Source: Owenia fusiformis (taxonomy: Eukaryota > Annelida > Polychaeta > Sabellida > Oweniidae). Taken from it: DNA of 64,000 bases. Where the stretch lies: the NCBI GenBank assembly GCA_903813345.2, contig CAIIXF020000004.1:31437985-31501984 (forward strand). The letters are read 5' to 3'. Under the pieces are notes generated by a model, which saw nothing but the letters and a program-made list of their open reading frames with translations, did no database searches and was not told the origin of the DNA. The translations under genes and the position numbers were made by a program. Shown here one piece after another: positions 54,261 to 64,000 of the stretch (position 1 is its first letter; the number at the start of each line of letters is the position of its first letter).

Positions 54261-55590
54261 TAGAAAAGCACTTAAAATGTCTGGATTTTTCAATTTTGTC
54301 CATCGATGTGGAAGGCACTACCGGATGTCCTTCCATTTTGGCGCTGAACTGCGTTGAACAGTTATAGTCCATGGTATGAAATTTCTAGGACGTCTAATAA
54401 AGGAGATGGTAGCACACTATAGCGCAGCGATATTTGACCTAATATTTACATACTTACACATGTCCCGTATTTATTTTTATTACAGCCATTAAATATAAGT
54501 CCGGCTTTTAGGTCGAATTATACCTGTCATTACCATGGGTAAAAAAGTATAAGAAAATAAAACGGATTTTTCCACAATTTGAGGTAAATAATACTAAAGC
54601 TAACCATATTTTAGAAAAACAAAATATATGTTTTATGTTTCTCGGCTATAAATGTGAGGTTATTGTCATCAAAAATACAAAACAAATAAAAATCAGTCTA
54701 TCAACAATTTCCTTGTGTTAGGAAATATCTGTGAAGTAAACATTTTGAATGAACCATTTTTATTTTGAAATTATATATCCTGATATTGTATTAGTCTTTC
54801 AACAAATTGGTCGTAATACGTTTTGAGATATGGACTGTCAACCCCAGGGGTCATTTACCAATAAATGATAGCGTATCGCTCTTCCTTGGCTGACTATCAC
54901 CACGGTTCAATTATTTTTCTGTAATTAGATATCACCTGGCCTCTTATAAAATAATCACCAAAAAATCGGTAGAATTCATGAATCTTTGAGAATTTTCTCT
55001 TTGACTTTTGTCATAGTGATGAGAACATGTGATGACAACCAGCAGTAATTTAAAAAGAAAAATTAATGAATTGAATAAAATATCTTATGTTGTTACGTTT
55101 CCTTGCTCTTTTTTAATATTTCACATTTAATACGAGTCAGTAATTCGGAAATGATCGAATACATATATGAATAAATTACAATAATGTTTTTCATGGTACT
55201 TTACTTGTCATATTTAATCTCAAAAAGTTAGTTTTATCGAAAAAACTTGCCAAAATGTCAGAACTTTATGAATTGCTAATAATTTACAAACCTGGCTCCT
55301 GTTTAATAGTTTAAGCTCTTTGTTTAATGGGGAACTGTCTGTAAATGATCATAATATAAGATCTTTAATGAAGGGAAAATTAATGCAAGACTAAAATGTA
55401 TGATTTACTCACTTATACATCTGAATAAAAACAAATCGTAATTAAAGATATGAAAGGCATTCCGAACCATTTGCCAAACACAGATAGAGGTATTCGAATG
55501 TTGTACATCACACACTACGGTAAACGTGATAAACATTTCTTTGACAAAGTATCCATTTAAAAACTGAGTAAAATATGACATTAAAAATTT
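54261..55590. other. Gene-free stretch
   Basis: AT-rich. No supported gene or repeat is seen. Confidence 0.5.
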
Positions 55591-55679
55591 CACTCACAAA
55601 AGATTGTTCCTAACATAAATACAATTGATTTGACTGACTCACAAATTATAAATAAAGTATGTTTGGCATATGATATACT

Positions 55680-56377
55680 CACAAATGAGTAAAGACCTTC
55701 AAAGACCTTCGCTGGTATAAAGTTACATTCACAAGTGAGCAATACCTGACATAAAAAATAAAGCCGATGTAGCATTTGCAGCCATTGAGCTCACTTACGC
55801 ATAAGTAATGTCTGACATAACGAAATAAATGGTAAAGCCTCTCTGGTACATAGTTCACTCACAACTGAGCAATATATAACAAAATATAGATCTGATGTAG
55901 CCTCTTTAGCAATTGAGCTCACTCACACATGAATAATGTCTGACATGAAGAAACATAAATGGTAAAGCCCCTCTAGTCTCTAGTCTCCCACAAAAAGTGA
56001 GCAATAGTTGACATAAAAAATAAATCTGATGTAGCGTCAGCAACAATTGAACTCACTCACACATGAGTAATGTCTGAGATAACGAAATAAATGATAAAGC
56101 ATCCATTGTTAATAGTTCACTCACAAGTGAGCAACAGTTGGCATAAAAAATAAATCTGATGTAGCCTCTGTAGCAATTGAACTCACTCACACATGAGTTA
56201 TGTCTGAGATAACGAAATAAATGATAAAGCCTCCATTGTAAATAGTTCACTCACAAGTGAGCAATAAAAAATAAATCTGATGTAGCCTCAGCAACAATTG
56301 AACTCACTCACAAATTAGTAATGTTTTCGATAACGAAATTAATGATAAAGCCTCCATTGTAAATAGTTCACTCACAA
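55680..56377. repeat. ~120-135-bp tandem repeat (left part of a split array)
   Basis: Units contain TCACTCACAAGTGAGCAATA, CATAAAAAATAAATCTGATG, TAGCCTC and GAACTCACTCACACATGAGT. There are about five or six degenerate copies. The array continues after the inserted element at 59223-59385. Confidence 0.8.
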
Positions 56378-59222
56378 CCCTTATAAAAAAATCAACCTTG
56401 AAAGTCCGAATTTAAACCGTTGCACAATCATTATACAATCATTGATCCGATCATTTATGCAACCATGCCAACCGTTACGATGCAACCATTACAATTTTGG
56501 TTGTAAACTCATTGAAAATGTTTCAATCATATGTCACCATTGTAAACGCTTGACAATTTTGGTTGCATTTCTTGCAACCATTTCAATCGAATGCAACCCT
56601 TTAAAACTATGGCAATATTATCTCAATACAACATAAAATAATTATCTTGCTCTTTAAAAAATATATTTTAAATGTATGTATTTCATGCATACATGTCAGA
56701 ATTAAAATGGTTTGATCAAAAAGATATTTTAAGTACTGAAATAGTTTAGTAAACTTGTCTTGTGAATGAAAATATATTGAACCTAACTGAAATTTTCATC
56801 TAACTTTGACGGATGGCGATTGTCCCACTCACATTTATATTATCTAGATAACAGCAATGATAAGGCATAGCAAATCCCCTCGCTGTCATGACTATCATTT
56901 TTACAAAATCCCTTCAAAACTTTATAAGTTATTGCAAAAACATTTGACATTTTTTTGCTTGGGTCAAGTCTTGGATTTTACACTTTACCTTGCAATCATC
57001 ACTATTATAAAGGAAGGAAGATGTGTCTGGAAGTACGAAATCCTTCAATCGGAAAATAATCTGTTTATTGATTTGATATTTTAGATTTGATAGAGAGAAT
57101 GCAATCAGACATTACAGGATGTGTTTTAGATAATTAAGTCGATAAACATAACTTAAAAAACTCTGATTACAGTTAGACTCAGTCTCTCTAGTTTGATTAG
57201 AGTCTGCTTTGAAGGATGTGTCTAAAGAAACTATTAATCCATTATTCCATAAACAAAACAAAAATAATTTGGCAAAGCAAAACAAACCTTATTACAGAGA
57301 GACTCTCAGTTTGATTAGAGTCTGCTATAAAGGAAGCATCCTATGTAATTTAATTATTTCATACCCAGAACTTGATAAATAATTTGCCAAAGAAAATCTC
57401 CCAGATTTTCCTCCAGATTTTTCAAAGTTTAGAGTTTTGAAAAATAAGCCCTGTTTTTGGTTTTTATTTTTTAATCATTAACACTTATTATTATTTTTGT
57501 ACAAATGCTCTGCCCTAGTGAATACAGTAAAACCATGGACTTTCAATCTATTCAATGCCCATGGTAAAACAAACTAAATAAAAATGAAATAAAAAAAAAT
57601 CTCAAAATATTATTTGCAGTTTCATATACTTGCTATTTGAGATTTCTCAGCACTTATTGAAGTAATTGAATAAAGAAATAAACCCTCAAAATCTGAAAAC
57701 ACTTTTATTTAAATTTTTACTACCCCCCCCCTCTGCATTAAATAGAGAATAAAAATAAATATATAGTAATATAGTATAACACAAGATGAAAATAGATATA
57801 ACAGAAACTAGGACTATGAACCCTTTTTCTGGTCAAGCATTTTAATTAGCCGTTCAACCATTTTAATTAGCTGTTCAACCGTTTTAATTAGCTGTTCAAC
57901 CGTTTTAATTGGCTGTTCAAGCATTTTGATTTGCCTAAACCCATGAGAATATCAATATGTAGTAGGTATTGTTGTGTTGAGCATTGTTATAAAAAATATT
58001 TGCCAAGAAAAAACATGGTTATTAAATCTGTTGTGAATAATGTGTTTCACACATAATATACAGTCAATATCAAAATAGTTCTCTTAGTGAGTCATACTCT
58101 TGATATTAGGTGTTAACTACACATATATGGAAACATTTGAAGACCCATTTTGCTGAGGGGGGCTGGCTACTGGCCTGTTCATTGTACATAAACTTTTGTG
58201 GGGGTCCTAAGCTAAACCCTCCGATATCAATATGTTCCCATACAAATCTATTTATACATCATGGGTGTAGCAATAATTCATCTACCTCGACAAAATTTTA
58301 CTGAAATTATTAATTCAGATGTTTTCTAATTGAAACTGTAAAAATTAAGTCTTTGCTGCCTGAATGCATTATTACTATAAAAACATTTTCACTAAATAAA
58401 GCAATCAACTTGTGATTACATATGTTTGCATATTTTGTACATCATATCCTGCTTCTTTTGATCATATATCAGTCTAATCATGAACAAAAACCATTGTGTC
58501 TCATCTTGTGATTTTGTTAAGTTTAAAGGAAATCTTAAGATTTTCCTTGGTCAATTTCAATGGAATTTTGCTAAATTCTTTTCATAATTAACATTTAAGA
58601 TACATCATTTTGGAAATATCAGATAAAGGGAAATAAACACTAGATATGGTACTTTTAATTGTGTTATTAATGTAAATGACAGGGAACATAAATTATCATA
58701 TGCCATTGAGTGGAAAACTAGTCTGGTATCGCATTCATAAATCCGTACTGGAGAAAGAAACATATGAACATGAATTTAGTAATTTACTATAATAAACATG
58801 CATGTATGCTTGCAGAAAAAATATCCTAATATACTGTTGTTGAATAGAGGTAGATTCAACTCCTTACTTAAAGATAATTTTAATTCAGGTAAATGATTAT
58901 TTTATTGGAATGATACTAATTCAGGATGGTTGCAGGGGTTGAACTATGTAATCATTGAACAAAACATATTGCAACCGTTTACATTTCAATGTGAAATGGT
59001 TGCAGTTTACAATGGTTGCAGATTACAATGATTGTATAGAAATGGTTGCGCAGTCGTTGAAAAAGAGTTGACTTTGCTTGGTTGAACGCAATGGTTGCAC
59101 AATGATTGCTTATCATCGTACAATGGTTTTTCCTTTGATCTTAGTAGTTGAAACAATCAGTATTCAATGATTGATGGAAACGGTTTAAATTCGGACTTTC
59201 AAGGTTGAATTTTTTATAAGGG
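56378..59222. mobile_element. 2845-bp TIR element with subterminal TGGTTGCA repeats
   Basis: The TIRs of about 45 bp begin CCCTTATAAAAAA and continue TCAACCTTGAAAGTCCGAAT. The two subterminal zones (about 56420-56600 and 58920-59180) hold many copies of AATGGTTGCA or its complement, arranged in opposite orientations at the two ends. It sits inside a tandem array, with AA on both sides. No transposase is recognisable. A ~100-bp segment with AGTTTGATTAGAGTCTGCT is duplicated at 57180-57335, and a 20-bp repeat lies at 57840-57925. Confidence 0.8.
57840..57925. repeat. 20-bp tandem repeat, 4 copies
   Basis: TTTTAATTAGCTGTTCAACC is repeated with minor changes. Confidence 0.85.
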
Positions 59223-59385
59223 AAGCGAGCAATAGTTGACATAAAAAATAAACCTGATGTAGCCTCGGCAACAATTGAACTCACTCACAAGTACATGAGT
59301 AATGTCTGGTATAACAAAATAAATGATACAGGCTCTCTGGTATATGGCATTTGCAGCCATTGAGCTCACTAACGCATAAAACAGG
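59223..59385. repeat. Right part of the split tandem array
   Basis: It resumes GCGAGCAATAGTTGACATAA, in register with the unit interrupted at 56377. Confidence 0.75.
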
Positions 59386-60085
59386 ATCTTAAGAGGTTCT
59401 GGACAAATCATTTGATTCTGGACTTGACATATTTTTTTTCCAACGAAATCACATCCAAGGGTTGAATTTTTATTGGATATTTAGAGAGCGAGTCCTGTAT
59501 TGATTTCAATAAAAAGGTTAAAATAGAACGCTATTTGAGAGTTAATCTTATACTTTCATTACATTGATAAATTAAGGCAAATTCTGAAAAATTTTAAAGT
59601 GCATTTTTATGAAATATTATCCAAGTATTTAGATGAAACGGTCTTATTTAAATACAAATCATAACATGATGATATTTTTTCATAAAATATTTCTTCAAGA
59701 AATTCAATTGAAGGCTCAAGATAAAACGAGCTAATTTAGGTGAAAACCCTTACATGATGATGTGTTTTCATGACTTCTTTCATAAAATTCCATCAAGGGG
59801 TGAAAATAAAATGATCGAATTTAAGTGATTTAAGGATCACGAGGATAGGTTTTCTTGGATATTTTCTATGAAATCCCATCCAGTGGTCAAGGTAAAATTT
59901 TTATTTGGTATATTTGGTCACGTGTTCGAACCCATAGAACCATATAGGAACGTCATTTTGAATGTTACGTGATAAATCCATATAAGGCTTTTAGAACAAT
60001 GTGGGGAAAGATGAGGGGAAACCCCTGACACCTGTTCACGATTTTATCCGAACGTTCATCGGATCATTTCGGTTTTTATGCACTT
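59386..60085. other. Gene-free stretch
   Basis: A block with degenerate ACATGATGAT..TTTTCAT..AAATTC and CAAG phrases repeats loosely; no gene is seen. Confidence 0.4.
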
Positions 60086-60089
60086 CATT

Positions 60090-60510
60090 ATTTTACCGAA
60101 GTTTGCCGATTCGATTCGTCGTATTTCGGAATATTGGGGACAATTTTATACTCCATTGGGAGTATTTTTAATCTACTTCTTATTACGAAGATTCCCGAAC
60201 CTTGTTCGGATTAATCCGGATTTTCTGACCTACTTCATCTACCGAGATTTAACGAGTTTACATTCGGCTCATTTCGGAATCCTGGTGACAATTTTATACT
60301 CCATTGGAGTATTTTTGATCTTCTTCTCTGGATTTTTGATCTACTTCTTATGACGAAGATTCCCGAATCAGTTCGGATTAATCCGGATTTTCTGACCTAC
60401 TTTATCTACCGAGATTTAACGAGTTAACATTCGTCTCATTTCGGAATCCTGGTGACAATTTTATACTCCATTGGAGTATTTTTGATCTACTTTTTCTGGA
60501 TTTTGCCCTA
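60090..60510. repeat. 150-165-bp tandem repeat, 3 copies
   Basis: GGTGACAATTTTATACTCCA recurs near 60137, 60287 and 60452, followed by TTGGAGTATTTTTGATCTAC and GTTCGGATTAATCCGGATTT. The 91-aa frame at 60078-60353 is a repeat artefact. Confidence 0.88.
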
Positions 60511-60547
60511 CTTATTATAAGTTGACAGCAAGCAAATCAAAAAGTTC

Positions 60548-60628
60548 GCCATGAACGGGTTTCGATCGACTAACCTAGAGAGTGGAAGCTAAACACGCTA
60601 GCCATGAGGCTAACGTTCACCTGTGTGA
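60548..60628 (-). tRNA. tRNA-like sequence (pseudogene or SINE head)
   Basis: On the minus strand GGTGAACGTTAGCCTCATGG (A-box-like) is followed about 40 nt later by GTCGATCGAAACCCG (B-box-like). No full cloverleaf was confirmed. Confidence 0.25.
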
Positions 60629-60726
60629 GATGATAAAAGTATCATATATTTATACCGAGCGTCAATTTAGAATGATCTTCGCTTTTGACTCCACTTTGAT
60701 ACAACTCGTCAGTTGTATCCAGAATA

Positions 60727-60795
60727 GGTGAACGCCTATGGTGTTAGTGAATAACCAAATCCCAGGCGAGTAGTTCGTATCCCACCGTGATATGT
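60727..60795 (+). tRNA. tRNA-like sequence, opposite orientation
   Basis: GGTGAACGCCTATGGTGTTA is followed by GGCGAGTAGTTCGTATCCCA, an A-box/B-box-like arrangement with the same GGTGAACG start as the minus-strand copy 100 bp away. The cloverleaf is unverified. Confidence 0.25.
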
Positions 60796-60799
60796 TATT

Positions 60800-62050
60800 T
60801 TTGCTTTATTAATACGACAGAAAGGAGCAAGGTGTAGGTTTGAAAACAAGACGTACGTTTATTTCAATACAGTTTTAGAAACATTAACCTCTGATAATTG
60901 AAGGATTTCCACTTCTGAAGCGCGACTAGATCTAAGAAGTTCATTAATCAAGACAGTGTAAACCTTTTAGATATATGTTAGACAATGTACACGCCCCGTG
61001 TGGAATCAACTAAATGTTACATTTTGGATTTCATTGAGATCCTGTCATAGTCCTAAAATTTATTTTTCTGGAACATCATTTTTTCAACACTGATACAAAT
61101 TTCCCTGACATTTCCATGACATGTCTACAGTTTCAAAATTCCCGGACTCTTTGGCCCTTTTTGACCTTATTTTAAAATTCTCTGACATTTCAGGCACTTG
61201 GAAAATTAAATCAAAACCCTGACATTTCCAGGTGTGTACGAACGCTGGAATTATTCTTAAAATATCCTTCAAACAAAAGGGGAAAATGCTATGCACAAAT
61301 ACTCTAATTTAGTTTGTATTGTAATGCGTTGTATTACATTGCATTGCATTGTATTGTGTATTTATTTGAGTGTCCGTTGACGGTAAAGAAGGCATTTAAA
61401 AGTTATTTGTGAAACTTAATAAACTTAATAAACAATACTTTAACAGTATTCTGTTATGGCAAAGTATATTTCATTTTTTCTCTTGTTCTCTACAATCTGC
61501 GTTGAGGACACTGAAGCATATGTCTGTATTTTGTTGGTGGGGAACAGCGTATCCTATCGTTCACGGAGCAAATTCAACTCTCGTTCACGAGTACCTTGTT
61601 TTTGGGCTCTTGTCCCAAAGATAACGATTGTATAAGGTTGCATAATCAGGATTATGAGCTTTCATGTTCTCATAGTTACATCTGTTGTAAAACGAATCTT
61701 GTCGCAACCTCTGCGAATCACGACAGCATAACATTTGAATCACGTTGACATCATTGCAAAATTAGGCTAAATATGCTAAGTCAAGACGTTAATTAGCCCA
61801 CGAAAGTTCATGGGTAACTTGAGAACTACAAAATACAACCAAATACTTTTCGAACGTACAATAGCAATATTTCTCACCTAACGTCTTCATAGTTTTAGGA
61901 ACGTATTTTAAACGCATGATAGCCAAATATATCAAGATACTATATCTGCCTAAATGAAGTTATCTAGTGTTTACAAAGTTTTGAAATATATTATATCCAG
62001 ATCCATCAGAAATTAACTTATCCATTTACATTACTTTACTAGTTCTAGTA
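60800..62050. other. Gene-free stretch
   Basis: It holds a short (GCATT/GTATT)n run near 61315-61360. The 70-aa frames at 61084-61296 and 61409-61624 are unsupported. Confidence 0.45.
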
Positions 62051-62059
62051 TCTTGCATG

Positions 62060-62118
62060 ACTCGTTCATAAGAATTCTTTAATTCTACCTCGTTCCCAAT
62101 ACGTCCTCAGACAGACAA
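62060..62118. repeat. Scrap of the CTATCACACCAAA element
   Basis: ACTCGTTCATAAG..TTCTACCTCGTTC(C/T)CAATACGT then CCTCAGACAG matches 35933-36020. Confidence 0.65.
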
Positions 62119-62790
62119 GAAATTGAAGTCACACCCGTTTGTTTGCGTGGCATATTTATACGTATACGCACTTTCTCTGATTATTGTCAAACAAATACAT
62201 TTCAGGAGAAGAACATAAAAAACAAATGCCTGAAACGAATGCCGAAACATAAATCCCAAGTGATTAAGTATAGAATGTTTTATTCTTTTACGATTTGATA
62301 AGAGACCGAGACTAAGAAATTAAATGCGACGAAATATTTTGACAACGTAATTTGTATACTGTTTTATTCTTAAAGTTCTATGCGATAAATTATTTTATCT
62401 GTTTCAAAATGTTTCATTTTATTTTGCCTATATAAAAGAGATTGAAGAAGATAAGATAAACTGTTCCGTAATATATATTGTGTTTTAATAACCTTTTTTT
62501 AGAATCACAATGTAAAATAAATCTCCCGTTCCTGCCATTCTGGTAACGCCATGCAATGGATGCAATTCAAAGTGAGAGAGAGATCTATGAATAACAGAAT
62601 GCGTCCATGCCATTAATTTGGCCAAATACATGGCATGAAACTGACGTACGTTTAAGTAAGCTACGCCCCCCGCTTTCTCTGGTAAATTATGACTTTATTT
62701 TTCGGAGTAATGGGTTTCGGACAACTGGGTTTCGGAGAACTGGGGTGTACCCGATTACGCTTTGCACGCCGCTTTAAAATCCCGATGTCT
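62119..62790. other. Gene-free stretch
   Basis: The only structure seen is a short duplication, GGGTTTCGGA(C/G)AACTGG, at about 62709-62740. Confidence 0.45.
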
Positions 62791-62799
62791 CCAGAGGTA

Positions 62800-63220
62800 G
62801 TTTAATCCGGTAGCCGACAGGCGTTTCTTGCATTATTGAATTCAAGCTAACCTTATATTCGCGAATGCAACTAACGCCTTCCGGCTACCTGATTAACCCA
62901 GTATAATATGACCAAGTCATTTAAATATGAATGGAATAGTGGCAGGTACTATTCGTATTGACATGAGTTTCCAGTAAAATAATAGGTTAATCCGGTAGCC
63001 GACAGGCGTTAGTTGCATTTGCGAATACAAGCTAAGACTATGATTTGGGAATGGAAGATTTCAGCTTCCGGATTAACCTACCATTCTATGGGCGACTCAT
63101 TTAAATATGAAAAGAACCTGACAATATTCCATTAATATTTTAATGAATTGCCCATAAAATAGTAAAGTAGGTTTATCCGGTAGCCGACAGGCGTTAGCGG
63201 CATTCGCGAATACAAGCTCC
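62800..63220. repeat. Palindromic repeat cluster
   Basis: TCCGGTAGCCGACAGGCGTT occurs in direct orientation near 62808, 62989 and 63176, and as a diverged inverted copy near 62860-62905. Between them lie CATTTAAATATGAATGGAAT-type arms like those of the 2189-2340 hairpin. Confidence 0.8.
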
Positions 63221-63417
63221 TTTATTTCATAATTTGGGAAATATATATTTTCACAATATTGAAATAGATGGTGGTTCAAAGTGGAATACATATCATACAA
63301 GTGTCACAGATATTTTTAGTGCATATATGGTCTGTCTTTGCATGACTTTGTAGAACATATCAAAACCCTGGGATCCACAGGGTAACAGTAAGTACATTTC
63401 GTTAGATCTTCCGAAGT

Positions 63418-63654
63418 TCATGCTTCAAAGTTGTCAAAGTTGTAAAAGGGTAATCCTTTTTTGAGTACGAAAGCGTACTTTTTGTTCAATAGCCTTTCCC
63501 AGCTGCTAATCTTTTGAGTGCATCGTGCATTCAACGAATTGTATTCACTTATTAACCAATCAGTGCCAGGAACAAAATGCACGCTTACTTTTTGGGCTAA
63601 GTAGTTTAGTGTTTTATGAAGCATGCTACATACAAATGTTACGCTTTTGCTCAT
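63418..63654 (-). other. Unassigned 78-aa frame near the window edge
   Basis: The minus-strand frame contains KVSVHFVPGTDWLISEYNSL and ends LPFYNFDNFEA with a stop. Composition looks protein-like, but no family is recognised and no splice partner is seen. It could be a mobile-element tail. Confidence 0.2.
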
Positions 63655-63780
63655 TTACTTTGAGAACTATCTATAGGTACACATTACCAATTGACTCCTA
63701 GATTTGAGTGAACAAGTACCTCGTATTTTTCATTTTTCGATATTTTGAGATTTGTTGGCTGATGAGTAACTTGATATTTT

Positions 63781-63963
63781 ATGTCTAAATATATTAAAGT
63801 GGTTAAGGTCTCATGGAAGTTAACAGGAAATGACAAAACAAAAAATGACAAAGCCATGCTGGATTTTGAAAATTTTTTGAACCAAGATAACAGAGTTCTG
63901 TTTGGACCTCCAGTCAGTTTAACTAGTTCCACATATCATTTACATGACTGGGAACACAATTGA
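63781..63963 (+). other. Unassigned 60-aa frame at the window edge
   Basis: The plus-strand frame contains KVSWKLTGNDKTKNDKAMLD and ends TYHLHDWEHN with a stop. It overlaps a minus-strand frame. Neither is recognised. Confidence 0.15.
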
Positions 63964-64000
63964 AATGGTCAGAATGACCATAAACATGATAAAATAACCT

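Noticed and set aside
60078-60353. 91-aa plus-strand frame
   Set aside because: Produced by the 150-165-bp tandem repeat; its peptide repeats and is disrupted in the third copy.

Overview
The window is nuclear DNA of an intron-rich, repeat-dense invertebrate. It is AT-rich, has GT-AG introns with good consensus sites, AATAAA signals, LINE relics and many non-autonomous DNA transposons. One dispersed element consists of a tandem-repeat core between fixed flanks, which is the architecture of the bivalve 'pearl' family, so a bivalve or another lophotrochozoan is the best guess. That is inference; nothing here fixes a species. There are no bacterial genes, CRISPR arrays or operons.

Three protein genes can be assembled exon by exon. 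(1) A complete minus-strand gene at 8877-1266 has seven coding exons (1005 nt including stop, 334 aa). It has a signal peptide, a short eight-cysteine region and a von Willebrand factor A (VWA) domain. (2) A complete plus-strand gene at 26153-47979 has fourteen coding exons (1341 nt including stop, 446 aa). It encodes a secreted subtilisin/proteinase K-type serine protease with an I9-like propeptide, an RVKR processing site and the full D/H/N/S active site. (3) At 50945-49733 on the minus strand are the last two exons of a VWA paralogue, tail-to-tail with the protease; its upstream exons were not found. The three genes are probably extracellular. The sequence does not show that they act together.

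Layout: 1-9.2 kb VWA gene 1 with two intronic minisatellites; 9.7-20.9 kb gene-free mosaic of inverted-repeat transposons and a LINE relic; 21.0-25.3 kb a pearl-like element with about 28 units of 138/144 bp; 26.1-48.1 kb the protease, whose large introns carry MITEs, minisatellites, LINE relics and nested transposons; 49.6-50.9 kb VWA gene 2; 51-64 kb gene-free repeats, including a 2.85-kb element inserted in a tandem array.

The most informative observations are a 56-bp minisatellite made of copies of a real intron-exon junction, three transposon insertions whose empty site or flanking target sequence can be read in the same window, and two pairs of oppositely oriented intronic elements that could pair within the protease pre-mRNA. 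All coordinates were derived by hand from splice sites, codon phase and visible repeats. No homology search was run.
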